Source: Streptomyces chromofuscus (GTDB lineage: Bacteria > Actinomycetota > Actinomycetes > Streptomycetales > Streptomycetaceae). From it: DNA of 64,000 bases. The notes under the pieces were generated by a model. That model was not told the origin of the DNA and made no database searches. It saw only the letters and a program-made list of their open reading frames with translations. Shown in pieces: positions 26,553 to 35,053 of the stretch. A program made the translations under genes and the position numbers. Numbering within the stretch: position 1 is the stretch's first letter; each line of letters starts with the position of its first letter. The stretch spans positions 6,575,501-6,639,500 of the forward strand of contig NZ_CP063374.1 in the NCBI RefSeq assembly GCF_015160875.1, in the 5' to 3' direction.

Positions 26553-26580
26553 CCGGCCGGGAGGGACGGCTCCCGGCCGG
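26553..26580 (+). terminator. Hairpin after the urate/deaminase genes
   Basis: CCGGCCGGGAG pairs with CTCCCGGCCGG (11 bases, 6-base loop), 13 bases after the deaminase stop. Confidence 0.75.
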
Positions 26581-26764
26581 CAGCCGTGGACCCGAGCGGG
26601 GTCCACGGCGGCCGACTCCGGGGCGGGCGTGGACGCGTTCGCCCCGGACCGGTCCCCGTCACCCCGGTCCCGCACGACCGGCGCACCACCTCCCTGGAAC
26701 CCACGGCAGCGTTCCCGCGCGGCCGCGTACCCGACCGGAGGAGCCGCCGTGGCCGCTCAGCCCG

Positions 26765-27148
26765 ATGCCGCCGCCCACCGTCCCCGAGCAGCGCGCCGTA
26801 CATCCCGTCGACGAGAAACTCCCCGCCCTGAAGATGGCGACCACGGGCCTTCAGCGCGTGGCCGCGATGTACGCGGTCCTCGACAAGGACAACAACGTCC
26901 TGGTCGTCGCCGTCTCCCTCGCCGTCGGCATCGTCCCGATCACCGCGCCGGAGTTCTACCACGCCTTCCCGGAGACCGCGAAGATCGTCCTGGACTCGGG
27001 GATCTCGACCGGGTGTGGGGCGGCGGTCCTGCTGAACCTGGTCTTCAACCACCTGGGCAAGGGCCGGGACGCGCAGCACGTGACCCATCCGATGGAGGCG
27101 GGGGAGGAGATCACCGGGGCGCCGACCCGGGCCCCCGCCACGCCATGA
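26765..27148 (+). pseudogene. Internally deleted NCS2 purine (urate/xanthine) permease
   Basis: 127 residues remain of a roughly 450-residue family. The first 35 residues (HPVDEKLPALKMATTGLQ, then RVAAMYA) are the typical NCS2 N-terminus. They run straight into VLDKDNNVLVVAVSLAVG and ITAPEFYHAFPETAKIVLDS, which belong near the C-terminus. So about 310 central codons, including the substrate-binding helices, are missing, and the reading frame is kept. The best ribosome site (GGAGGAG near 26738) fits a GTG at 26749 that is out of frame with the body. The product could not transport. Its neighbours suggest the lost transporter imported urate or xanthine. Confidence 0.85.
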
Positions 27149-27175
27149 GGTCGGCGAACAGCTCGGCCTGCTCAT

Positions 27176-28621
27176 TCAGGGCCGCTCGGGGCGTGGCCTC
27201 AGTACGACCGCGGCCAGCACCAGCGCCCCCACCGCGATCACCGACGCCGTCCGGAACGCCAGCTGGTAGCCCTCCGCCGTGGCCCCCACCTGCTCCGCGC
27301 CGTGGGCGAGCAGCCCGTCGGTGTGGCTCGCCGCGAGCGTGGACAGCACCGCCAGGCCCAGTGAGCCGCCCACCACTTGCGTCGTGTTGAACAGCCCGGA
27401 CGCCAGGCCCGCGTCCTCGTCACGGGCGCCCGACATGGCGAGCCCGGTCAGCGCGGGCATGGCGGCCGCGAACCCGGCGGCGAGCAGCAGCAGCGGCGGG
27501 AGTACGTCGGTGACGTAGGAGCCACCCACGGGGGCCCGGCTGAGCAGGGCCATGCCGGCGGTGATCAGCACGAGCCCGGCCAGCAGGACCCGGTACGCGC
27601 CCAACCTGCCGATCGTGCGGGCCGACAGCCCCAGCATCAGCAGACCGATCGCGATCGGCGCCGGGAGGAAGGCCGTGCCGGTGGTCAACTCGTCGTACCC
27701 GAGGACGCGTTGCAGATAGAGCGCGCCGATGAACTGGAAGCCGTACATCGTCGCGATCATCAGGATCTGCACCGCGTTCGCGCCGGTCAGCAGGCGGGAG
27801 CGGAACAGGCGCAGCCGCAGCAGCGGGCGTTCGGCGCGGGCCTGGCGGACGACGAACGCCGTGAACAGGGCGGCGGTGAGCCCGGCCAGCAGGAGTGTGG
27901 CGGTCGGGCCGAGGTCGCCGACGCCGATGATCACATAGACCAGGAGCATCAGGGCGCCGGTGACCAGGGCCGCCCCCGGGTAGTCCGCGCCCTTGCCGAG
28001 CCCGGCGCCGCGCTCCGGGGCGAGGACGCGCACGGCCGCGAGCCACGCGACGACACCGATGGGCAGGTTGATCAGAAAGATCCAGTGCCAGCCCAGGGCC
28101 TGCGTCAGCGCCCCGCCGAGAAATGTGCCGAGCGCCCCGCCCGCGGCGCCGACCGCGCTGAACACCGAGATGGCGCGGACCTGTTCACGCGGCTCCGGAT
28201 AGAGCGCGACCAGCATGCCGAGCACCACGGCCGAGGTCATCGCCCCGCCCACGCCCTGCACGGCACGCGCCGCGATCAGCAGGCCCTGGCTCGTGGCCAG
28301 CCCGCACAGCACGGACGCCACGGTGAACACCGCGAGTCCCGTCGTGAACATCCGCTTGCGTCCCACCAGATCGCCCAGCCGGCCGGCCAGCAGGAGCAGC
28401 CCGCCGAAGGGGATCAGATAGGCGTTGACGACCCAGGCGAGGCCGGGGCCGCTGAAACCGAGGTCGCTCTGGATGGCGGGCATCGCCACGGTGACGATGT
28501 TGCCGTCCAGAATCGTCATCAGCGTCCCCGCGCACAGCACGACAAGGGCCGCCCAACGGGCGTACGTTCGCTCCTGAGGGCGCTTGACGGCTTCCGCCGC
28601 GTTCTCGGTCAGGGACGACAT
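27176..28621 (-). CDS. MFS drug-export-type transporter (DHA2, 14 helices)
   Basis: 481 residues with about 14 hydrophobic segments. TLMTILDGNIVTVAMPAI is the motif-D region of DHA2 exporters, GRLGDLVGRKRMF is motif A, and AVQGVGGAMTSAV fits motif B/C. Such pumps export drugs or metabolites with proton counterflow. ATG 28621 follows GGAGGAG. It is divergent from an HxlR regulator 92 bases away, which most likely represses it. Confidence 0.92.
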   Translation of the reverse strand: MSSLTENAAEAVKRPQERTYARWAALVVLCAGTLMTILDGNIVTVAMPAIQSDLGFSGPGLAWVVNAYLIPFGGLLLLAGRLGDLVGRKRMFTTGLAVFTVASVLCGLATSQGLLIAARAVQGVGGAMTSAVVLGMLVALYPEPREQVRAISVFSAVGAAGGALGTFLGGALTQALGWHWIFLINLPIGVVAWLAAVRVLAPERGAGLGKGADYPGAALVTGALMLLVYVIIGVGDLGPTATLLLAGLTAALFTAFVVRQARAERPLLRLRLFRSRLLTGANAVQILMIATMYGFQFIGALYLQRVLGYDELTTGTAFLPAPIAIGLLMLGLSARTIGRLGAYRVLLAGLVLITAGMALLSRAPVGGSYVTDVLPPLLLLAAGFAAAMPALTGLAMSGARDEDAGLASGLFNTTQVVGGSLGLAVLSTLAASHTDGLLAHGAEQVGATAEGYQLAFRTASVIAVGALVLAAVVLRPRPERP

Positions 28622-28713
28622 GGCCGGGTCTCCTCCGCAGTCTCCATAGGTGCACGACTTGTAACGGGGAACATCGTGGGTGACCATGGAGGTCGGCGTA
28701 AGGAGGCACTTCG

Positions 28714-29115
28714 ATGTCCCAGGGGAACACCGGTGTTACCGTCCAGGTCGTGAACGCACACGCCTGCCCGGTGCGGGAAGTTCTTGACAGGGTGGCCGGC
28801 AAGTGGGCGGTCCAGATCCTGGTCGCCGCCGCGCACGGGCCGATCCGCTTCACCGAGTTGGAGCGGAGCATCGAGGGGATCAGCCGCCGCATGCTGACCC
28901 TCACCCTGCGCAATCTGGAGCGCGACGGGCTCGTCGTACGGACCGTGCATCCCACGGTGCCGCCGAAGGTGGAGTACGAACTCACTCCTGTCGCCCGTGA
29001 GTTGCACGAGACGCTGCAACGGCTGACGGACTGGGCCGAGCGCAACCGGATGTACATCGCCGAGGCGCGGGCGGCGTACGACGCCGAGCACGATCCGGAG
29101 CTGGTCGGCGCGTGA
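28714..29115 (+). CDS. HxlR-family transcriptional regulator
   Basis: 133 residues. The winged helix contains CPVREVLDRVAGKWAVQILV with the usual HxlR N-terminal cysteine, then RFTELERSIEGISRRMLTLT and LRNLERDGLVVR. These regulators sense electrophiles or oxidants, often through that cysteine. The ATG has AAGGAGG upstream. It is divergent from the MFS exporter and probably controls it. Confidence 0.93.
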   Translation: MSQGNTGVTVQVVNAHACPVREVLDRVAGKWAVQILVAAAHGPIRFTELERSIEGISRRMLTLTLRNLERDGLVVRTVHPTVPPKVEYELTPVARELHETLQRLTDWAERNRMYIAEARAAYDAEHDPELVGA

Positions 29116-29130
29116 GACCGACCGGGCTCG

Positions 29131-29553
29131 CTACAGCCCGAACAGGCTCGGGTCGGTCGCCAGCTTCTTGAAGTACGCCTGTGGGTCGGGCAGCAGCCTG
29201 CGCTCCTTCAGGTCCAGCAACCCGCCGACCCCGACCAGCTCGGCCGCGACCGTGCCGTCGGTCCTGCGGATCGTCTGCCGCATCCTGAACGTCTTGCCCT
29301 TGCCCCACTCGAAGACGCACGTCACGTCGACCTCGTCGCCCGCCGTCAGCTCGCGCAGGTAGCGGATCGTGGTCTCCAGGGCCACCGGGCCCACGCCCGT
29401 GGCCACCAGGCCCGCCTGGGTGATCCCGGCCGCCCGCAGCAGGGACCAGCGGGCGTGCTCCGCGTAGTTCAGGTAGACCGCCTGGTTCAGGTGGCCCTGC
29501 ACGTCGGTCTCGTATCCGCGGACCGTCACCCGGACGGAGAACGGTTCGGTCAT
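29131..29553 (-). CDS. Acyl-CoA thioesterase (4HBT hotdog)
   Basis: 140 residues. YETDVQGHLNQAVYLNYAEH is the conserved start of the 4-hydroxybenzoyl-CoA thioesterase-like hotdog fold, with the catalytic aspartate in TDVQGHLN. The later FEWGKGKTFRMRQTIRR fits the second half. It hydrolyses a small acyl-CoA; the substrate is unknown. The ATG has GGGGGAAG upstream. Convergent with hxlR. Confidence 0.88.
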   Translation of the reverse strand: MTEPFSVRVTVRGYETDVQGHLNQAVYLNYAEHARWSLLRAAGITQAGLVATGVGPVALETTIRYLRELTAGDEVDVTCVFEWGKGKTFRMRQTIRRTDGTVAAELVGVGGLLDLKERRLLPDPQAYFKKLATDPSLFGL

Positions 29554-29605
29554 GGCTTCCCCCTGTCGTGGTCGGCGCTCGGCACCCTGGTTCGCGCCAT
29601 GCTCA

Positions 29606-30274
29606 TCATGCCCTCCGCGGCGACGCCAGCAGATACCGCGTCCGCGTACGCGGCTCGGTGTGCTCGCCCACCTGCCAGCCCGCCCTCTCCAGGGTGGCGG
29701 CGCAGGCCCGCAGCGCCTCGGCGTCCGGCTCGTGCACGGCGACGGCCTCCGGCTGCGGGGTCGCCCGCACCCGGTAGCCGGAAGCGGAATCCTCGCCGGC
29801 CGGACGGTGCCCGGCGGCCTCCAGCGCGAGCGCGGCGGCCCGCACCAGGTGCGTCCGCTCCCAGCCGCACGGCCGGTCCGTGGCACCGTCGGGATTGGTC
29901 ATCCGGCGCAGCTCCAGCAGTCCCTGCCAGGCGCTGTGCACCTCGCGGACGCGGGACCCACCGGTGTCCGGCCCGGCCTCCTCGCCCCCGACGCGAGCGA
30001 CGAACACACCCGTGTTCACGGAGGGCTCCGGCCCGGGCCTCTCGGCCTCGGTTTCCCCAGTCCGGTGGCCCGCCTCCCGTGTCCGGTGGCCCGCCTCCCG
30101 TGTCCGGTGGCCCGCCGGGGTCAGGAAGTGGTCGTGCGGCGGTCGTGGATGCCGGAAGGCCAGGCCCCGCTTCACCAGCGCCGCGAGCTGCGCCTCCGTG
30201 CCCTTGAGCCGCCCGGTCACCGGATCGGCGGCGTCGATGACACGCCGCTGGGCGGCGGTCGGCGGTCGGGTCAC
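29606..30274 (-). CDS. Hypothetical protein with an internal 7-residue repeat
   Basis: 222 residues from GTG 30274 (GGAGGGAG 7 bases upstream). The N-terminal part is helical (TAAQRRVIDAADPVTGRLKG), the middle has three tandem copies of AGHRTRE/AGHRTGE, and the C-terminal part (VAVHEPDAEALRACAATLER) looks alpha/beta. The repeat is encoded by a 21-base DNA tandem repeat near 30058-30117, which may vary in copy number between strains. No family recognised. Confidence 0.65.
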   Translation of the reverse strand: MTRPPTAAQRRVIDAADPVTGRLKGTEAQLAALVKRGLAFRHPRPPHDHFLTPAGHRTREAGHRTREAGHRTGETEAERPGPEPSVNTGVFVARVGGEEAGPDTGGSRVREVHSAWQGLLELRRMTNPDGATDRPCGWERTHLVRAAALALEAAGHRPAGEDSASGYRVRATPQPEAVAVHEPDAEALRACAATLERAGWQVGEHTEPRTRTRYLLASPRRA

Positions 30275-30321
30275 GGCGTGCTCCCTCCGTGCGCTGGGCG
30301 AGGTTCCCACCGCTTCGAAGG

Positions 30322-30924
30322 TTACGACCCGGCTCTGACATTCCAGCCCGCGATCACCGGACGCCCGTGCTCCGTGCCCAGCCGGCACACCGCCCCCGTC
30401 GCCAGCTGGAACAGCGCGCCGTCCTGCGGCGGCAGCCCGAGCCGCCGCGCGGTCAGCACCCGCAGGAAGTGCCCGTGCGACACCAGCACCGCCACGCCCT
30501 CCGTGTCGGCGAGGGCGGCCTCCACCTTGCCCAGCATCCGGTCGGCCCGCGCCCCGACCTGCTGCACGGTCTCCCCGGGATGCTCCGGCGGCCCGGGCGC
30601 CACCCCGTCCCTGAACAGGAACCAGTCGGGCCGCTCCCGCTGGATCTCGACGGTCGTGACCCCCTCGTAGTCCCCGTAGTCCCACTCCACCAGATCCGCG
30701 TCCACCCGCACCGCGCCGTGCAGCCCGATGAGCTCGGCCGTCTCCCGCGCCCGCTGCAGGGGGCTGACGAAGCAGGCTGCGATGCGGTGCGACCGGATGA
30801 GTGGCACCAGCCCGCGCGCCTCCTCCCGGCCGCGCTCGGTCAGCGGGACGTCCGTCAGTCCGGTGTGCCGCCCGGACCGGGACCACTCGGTCTCTCCGTG
30901 CCGCACCAGCAGTAGATCACCCAT
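30322..30924 (-). CDS. Histidine phosphatase (phosphoglycerate-mutase-like)
   Basis: 200 residues. LLLVRHGETEWSRSGRHTGL (about 4-23) is the RHG catalytic motif; the second half has VAVLVSHGHFLRVLTARRLG with the second catalytic histidine. The C-terminal RLG...RPVIAGWN is typical of small cytoplasmic histidine phosphatases; the substrate is unknown. Start ATG 30924 has no clear ribosome site; a GTG three codons upstream is an alternative. Confidence 0.9.
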   Translation of the reverse strand: MGDLLLVRHGETEWSRSGRHTGLTDVPLTERGREEARGLVPLIRSHRIAACFVSPLQRARETAELIGLHGAVRVDADLVEWDYGDYEGVTTVEIQRERPDWFLFRDGVAPGPPEHPGETVQQVGARADRMLGKVEAALADTEGVAVLVSHGHFLRVLTARRLGLPPQDGALFQLATGAVCRLGTEHGRPVIAGWNVRAGS

Positions 30925-30945
30925 GCGACCCACGCTAAGCGGTCG

Positions 30946-32154
30946 CTACTGCCGGTACCCGCCGAGGAACCGCCCGATCCGCCCGATCGCCGCCTCCAGA
31001 TCATCCGCGTGCGGCAACGTCAGGATCCGGAAGTGGTCCGGGGTCGGCCAGTTGAAGCCCGTGCCCTGGACCACCTGGATCTTCTCCCGCAGCAGCAGGT
31101 CCAGGACGAACCTCTCGTCGTCGTGGATCCGGTGCACCTTGGGGTCGAGCCGGGGGAAGGCGTACAGGGCTCCCTGGGGCTTCACGCACGACACGCCCGG
31201 GATCTCGTTGAGCTTCTCCCACGCCACGTTGCGCTGTTCGTGCAGCCGGCCGCCGGGCGCGGTCAGCTCGTGGATGGACTGCCGGCCCCCGAGGGCGGCC
31301 TGAATGGCGTACTGCGCGGGCGCGTTGGAGCACAGCCGCATGGAGGCCAGCATGGTGAGGCCCTCCAGATAGTCCCTGGCGTGCTGCTTGGGGCCCGTCA
31401 CCACCAGCCAGCCGGAGCGGAAGCCCGCCACCCGGTACGTCTTCGACAGGCCGCAGAAGGTCAGGACCACCAGGTCGGGCGCGAGCGCGGCGGCCGAGTG
31501 GTGCACGGCGTCGTCGTACAGGATCTGGTCGTAGATCTCGTCGGCGAAGACCATCAGGCCGTGCCGGCGGGCCAGGTCGAGGATGCCCGAGACGATCTCC
31601 TTCGGGTAGACCGCGCCGGTGGGGTTGTTCGGGTTGATGATCACCACGGCCTTCGTCCGGTCCGTGATCTTCGACGCCATGTCGTCCAGGTCCGGGTACC
31701 AGTCGGCCTGCTCGTCGCAGAGGTAGTGCACCGCCTTGCCGCCCGCGAGGGTGGTCACCGCCGTCCAGAGCGGGAAGTCGGGGGCGGGGATCAGGATCTC
31801 GTCGCCGTCCTCCACCAGCGCCTGCACGGCCATCGACACCAGCTCGGAGACGCCGTTGCCGAGGAAGACGTCGTCGACGCCGACCTCCAGGCCCAGGGTC
31901 TGGTAGCGCTGGGCGACCGCGCGGCGGGCGGAGAGGATGCCGCGCGAGTCGGTGTAGCCGTGCGCCTGCGGCAGCATCCGGATCATGTCCTGGAGGATCT
32001 CCTCCGGCGCCTCGAAGCCGAACAGCGCGGGGTTGCCGGTGTTCAGGCGCAGCACGCTGTGGCCCGCCTCCTCCAGCGCGTTGGCGTGTTCGATCACCGG
32101 GCCGCGGATCTCGTAACAGACCTCGCTCAGCTTGTTCGACTGCCGGAACTCCAT
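30946..32154 (-). CDS. Alanine-type aminotransferase (AlaA-like, class I PLP)
   Basis: 402 residues. A fold-type I PLP enzyme: NTGNPALFGFEAP, GYTDSRGILSARRAVAQRYQ, INPNNPTGAVYP, and LSKTYRVAGFRSGWLV with the PLP lysine. It matches pyridoxal enzymes that transfer amino groups between alanine and glutamate/valine (AlaA/YfbQ-like). The ATG has GGAGGGG upstream. It faces away from an HxlR-like regulator, sharing an 85-base promoter region. Confidence 0.92.
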   Translation of the reverse strand: MEFRQSNKLSEVCYEIRGPVIEHANALEEAGHSVLRLNTGNPALFGFEAPEEILQDMIRMLPQAHGYTDSRGILSARRAVAQRYQTLGLEVGVDDVFLGNGVSELVSMAVQALVEDGDEILIPAPDFPLWTAVTTLAGGKAVHYLCDEQADWYPDLDDMASKITDRTKAVVIINPNNPTGAVYPKEIVSGILDLARRHGLMVFADEIYDQILYDDAVHHSAAALAPDLVVLTFCGLSKTYRVAGFRSGWLVVTGPKQHARDYLEGLTMLASMRLCSNAPAQYAIQAALGGRQSIHELTAPGGRLHEQRNVAWEKLNEIPGVSCVKPQGALYAFPRLDPKVHRIHDDERFVLDLLLREKIQVVQGTGFNWPTPDHFRILTLPHADDLEAAIGRIGRFLGGYRQ

Positions 32155-32204
32155 GCGGTGCGCCCCTCCGGTTGTGGTGATGCTTGGTTTTACCAAGTGC
32201 GAGC

Positions 32205-32232
32205 TTGGAAAGTCCAACGACATGTCTAGACT
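32205..32232 (+). promoter_or_regulatory. Promoter of a leaderless HxlR gene
   Basis: TTGGAA (32205-32210) and TAGACT (32227-32232) with a 16-base spacer. The expected transcript start falls on the ATG at 32240, supporting leaderless translation and that start. TTGGTTTTACCAA (32184-32196), a 6-base inverted repeat with a 1-base centre, lies upstream between the divergent genes and may be the operator. Confidence 0.55.
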
Positions 32233-32239
32233 GCGTCGC

Positions 32240-32866
32240 ATGTCACCTCGTCGAAGCTACGACCAGTACTGCTCCGCCGCCCGCGCGCTCGATGTCGTCG
32301 GCGACCGCTGGACCCTGCTGATCGTCCGTGAACTCCTCGCCGGCGCGCGCCGTTACACGGACCTGCACGCGGATCTGCCGGGCGTCAGCACGGACGTACT
32401 GGCGTCACGGCTGAAGGACATGGAACGCGACGGGCTGGCCACCAGGCGGCGGCTGCCGCCGCCCGGAGCGGCGAACGTCTACGAACTCACGCCCCGCGGA
32501 CGCGAGTTGCTGCCGGTCCTGCAGGCGCTCGGCGCCTGGGGGCAGGCCGAACTCGGCGAGCGACGGCCGACCGACGCCGTCCGCGCCCACTGGTTCGCGC
32601 TGCCCCTGCTGCGGGCCCTGGACGGGGAAGGACTCGTCGAAGTGCGGCTGGAGGAGGGGCACTTCCACCTGTACGTCGGCGCCGAGGAGGGTCCCGTGTA
32701 CGGTGACGGCCCGGCGCCGCGCGAACCCGACGCCGTGCTGGTCCTCGGCGCCGACACCTGCGCGGCGGTCGCCCGCGGCGAGGTGAGCGTGACGGACGCC
32801 GTACGGGACGGACGGATCACGGTGACCGGCGACGGCGCGGTGGCCAAGGCGCTGCGGGAGACCTGA
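32240..32866 (+). CDS. HxlR-family regulator with C-terminal SCP2-like domain
   Basis: 208 residues from ATG 32240; ATG 32222 would add six. The winged helix (about 8-95) has AARALDVVGDRWTLLIVREL and RYTDLHADLPGVSTDVLASR. Unlike short HxlR proteins it has an extra 90-residue C-terminal part ending GEVSVTDAVRDGRITVTGDG, the pattern of the SCP2 sterol-carrier fold, so it may sense a lipid-like ligand. It lacks the N-terminal redox cysteine context of the gene at 28.7 kb only in part (QYCSAAR is present). It probably controls the divergent aminotransferase. Confidence 0.85.
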   Translation: MSPRRSYDQYCSAARALDVVGDRWTLLIVRELLAGARRYTDLHADLPGVSTDVLASRLKDMERDGLATRRRLPPPGAANVYELTPRGRELLPVLQALGAWGQAELGERRPTDAVRAHWFALPLLRALDGEGLVEVRLEEGHFHLYVGAEEGPVYGDGPAPREPDAVLVLGADTCAAVARGEVSVTDAVRDGRITVTGDGAVAKALRET

Positions 32867-32876
32867 GAACGGCAGA

Positions 32877-32897
32877 AGGCCCGCACCGGGCGGGCCT
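32877..32897. terminator. Hairpin terminator
   Basis: AGGCCCGC pairs with GCGGGCCT (8 bases, 5-base loop), between convergent genes. Confidence 0.75.
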
Positions 32898-32917
32898 CCT
32901 GAGGGGACGTCAGGGCA

Positions 32918-33697
32918 TCAGACGCCGGTCGGCCGCCCCGATCCCCGCGTCAGCGCGTACCCGCCGACCCCGGCCAGCGCCGCCAGCGCGCCGCCCACCG
33001 CCGTCCACACCCACCGGTCGGACCACCAGCCGGACGTCCAGCCGTCCTCGGGCTCGATGCTCGACAGCACCGCCGCGTCCTGCTCCGTCTCCTCGGACGC
33101 GACGGCGGTCCCCGGCACCAGCGGCTCGGCGAGCGCCCCGTCCACCGCCGCGGCGCCGCCGATCTCCTTGGACTCCACCCGTACTTCGGCGCTCACCGGC
33201 AGACCCAGGTCGGACGTCGGCAGGCCCACCGCCGTGAGGCGGATGTAGTACGTGCCCGGCAGCGGGTCGTTCGCCCACGGCTCCGACCAGGCGCGGACCG
33301 TGCGCAGCGTGCAGGCCAGCTCCACGGAGGCCGCGTCCGCCGCGGCGGTGCGCGTCTGGGCCCCGTACTGGCAGGCCTGGCGGCGCCGCAGACCGTCGTA
33401 CACGTCGATCTGCCAGGTCTCGGCGGCGTGCGCCTCGGGCAGTTTCACCGTCGCCCTGACGGTGGGCCGCCGACCGGCGTCCGCGGGGAACGACCAGTAC
33501 AGGTAGTCGCCCGCCGAGGCGTCCGCCGTGGCCGTTACGCCCTCGTCGAACTCGGCCGCCGTGCGGAACGACGTGCCCGCCTGGACCGGCGCCGCGCCGT
33601 CGTCCGACGGACTCGGCGACGGGGAGTCGGCCGCGGCCGGGGAGACGGCCCATCCGAGCGCCAGCACGGCCGCGCCCAAAGCCTTCACGATACGCAT
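32918..33697 (-). CDS. Secreted/membrane-anchored protein of a VWA pair
   Basis: 259 residues with a signal peptide (about 1-23, AVSPAAADS) and a C-terminal membrane helix (VWTAVGGALAALAGVGGYAL) followed by a short tail. The extracellular part looks beta-rich (WSFPADAGRRPTVRATVKLP, TYYIRLTAVGLP). Its start overlaps the VWA gene's stop (TGATG), so the two are made together and probably form a cell-surface complex. The function is unknown; the family often goes with VWA proteins in streptomycetes. Confidence 0.78.
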   Translation of the reverse strand: MRIVKALGAAVLALGWAVSPAAADSPSPSPSDDGAAPVQAGTSFRTAAEFDEGVTATADASAGDYLYWSFPADAGRRPTVRATVKLPEAHAAETWQIDVYDGLRRRQACQYGAQTRTAAADAASVELACTLRTVRAWSEPWANDPLPGTYYIRLTAVGLPTSDLGLPVSAEVRVESKEIGGAAAVDGALAEPLVPGTAVASEETEQDAAVLSSIEPEDGWTSGWWSDRWVWTAVGGALAALAGVGGYALTRGSGRPTGV

Positions 33698-34965
33698 CAG
33701 TTGGTCCTCCAGACCGCGACCCGCCAGCGCGACAGCCAGCCCCACAGCAGACCGGCGACGAAACCGGCCAGGACGAGGGCGCCGAGCAGCCACCAGCCGC
33801 GCCCGAGACCGAAGGAGGCCACGTCGTGCGACGGCGAGGGTCCGTCGACGACGTCGACCGTCAGCTCCAGCGGCAGTCCGGGCGTGGTCTGCACGCCGGA
33901 GGCCGCCGAGAAGGAGTGGGTGACCTGCAGACACACGGTCTCGGCCACGGACGCGTCCTCGTCGTCGTCGCTCTCGCGCTTCGGGTGACGCAGCCCCGTG
34001 GAGATCACGTCGGTGCGCCCGTTCCCGGCCGCCTCGCCCCGCACGATCTCGCGGCCCTTGACGGTGACCGCCCGCAGCAGCACCCCGTAGGCCGGATTCA
34101 CGTCCCGGTCCGCCGACACGCTCACGGACGCGCGCAGTTCCTGACCGGGCAGCACCTCCACCCGGTACCAGCGCTGCCGGCCGAACTCCTCGCGGTCGGT
34201 GTAAAGGCCGGACTTCAGCACCGGTGCCTCGGCGCACCGCTCCGCCCCCTCGACGGCTACCGGGGTCACCACCGGATCGGCCGCCCGGTCCACCAACTGG
34301 TTGACGCGGTCGGTGAGTTCGTCCGTGTGCTCCACGGACGTGTACGTGCCGCCCGTCGCCTCGGCGATGCAGCTGAGCTGCTGCCGCATCCGGGTGTTGG
34401 GCACCAGGCCGAGCGTGTCGATGGTGAGACCGATGCCCTTGGCGGCGATCTCGCGGGCCACCTCGCACGGGTCGAGCGGCGCGCAGGTGTCCTCGCCGTC
34501 GCTGATCAGCACGATCCGCTTGGAACCGGTACCGCCGTCGAGGTCGTCGGCCGCCGCGAGCAGCGCCGGGCCGATCGGGGTCCAGCCGGTCGGCGTCAGC
34601 GTGGCCACCGCCGCCTTCGCCTCGGTGCGGTCCAGCGGGCCGACCGGATAGAGCTGCGCGGTGTCCTTGCAGCCCCTTTTCTGGTCGTCGCCGGGGTAGT
34701 TCGCGCCGAGCGTGCGGATGCCGAGCCGCACGTCCTCGGGGGTGGCGTCCAGCACCTCGTTGAACGCCTGCTTCGCCGCCGCCATCCGCGACTGCCCGTC
34801 GATGTCCCGCGCCCGCATCGAACCGCTGACGTCCAGGACCAGGTTGACCTTGGGCGCGGCGGCCGTGGTCTCGTCGGCGAGCGCCGTCGACGGGAGGGCG
34901 ATCCCGGCCGCCAGCGCGGCGAGCAGGGCCCAGACTCCCGCCGCCGGCCGTTGTCTTGTGATCAT
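33697..34965 (-). CDS. VWA-domain secreted membrane protein
   Basis: 422 residues. Signal peptide (about 1-30, ending ALA-DE), then a von Willebrand A domain (about 38-215) with the metal-ion site VNLVLDVSGSMRARD (DxSxS) and TPIGPALLAAADDL, RIVLISDGEDTC. A beta-rich region follows, and one membrane helix near the end (WWLLGALVLAGFVAGLLWGW). It likely mediates surface protein contacts. The first gene of a two-gene operon with the overlapping partner downstream. Confidence 0.9.
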   Translation of the reverse strand: MITRQRPAAGVWALLAALAAGIALPSTALADETTAAAPKVNLVLDVSGSMRARDIDGQSRMAAAKQAFNEVLDATPEDVRLGIRTLGANYPGDDQKRGCKDTAQLYPVGPLDRTEAKAAVATLTPTGWTPIGPALLAAADDLDGGTGSKRIVLISDGEDTCAPLDPCEVAREIAAKGIGLTIDTLGLVPNTRMRQQLSCIAEATGGTYTSVEHTDELTDRVNQLVDRAADPVVTPVAVEGAERCAEAPVLKSGLYTDREEFGRQRWYRVEVLPGQELRASVSVSADRDVNPAYGVLLRAVTVKGREIVRGEAAGNGRTDVISTGLRHPKRESDDDEDASVAETVCLQVTHSFSAASGVQTTPGLPLELTVDVVDGPSPSHDVASFGLGRGWWLLGALVLAGFVAGLLWGWLSRWRVAVWRTN

Positions 34966-35053
34966 CGGCGGATCTTATTGATCGGAGGTGTCGTGGTCCA
35001 AAACGGAAGACCGTGGGGGCCGGGCAGGAGAACGTCACGGTTCCGAACAAGGA

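Noticed and set aside
30058..30117. Possible CRISPR-like repeat
   Set aside because: The 21-base units are directly tandem with no spacers and lie in frame in a coding region.
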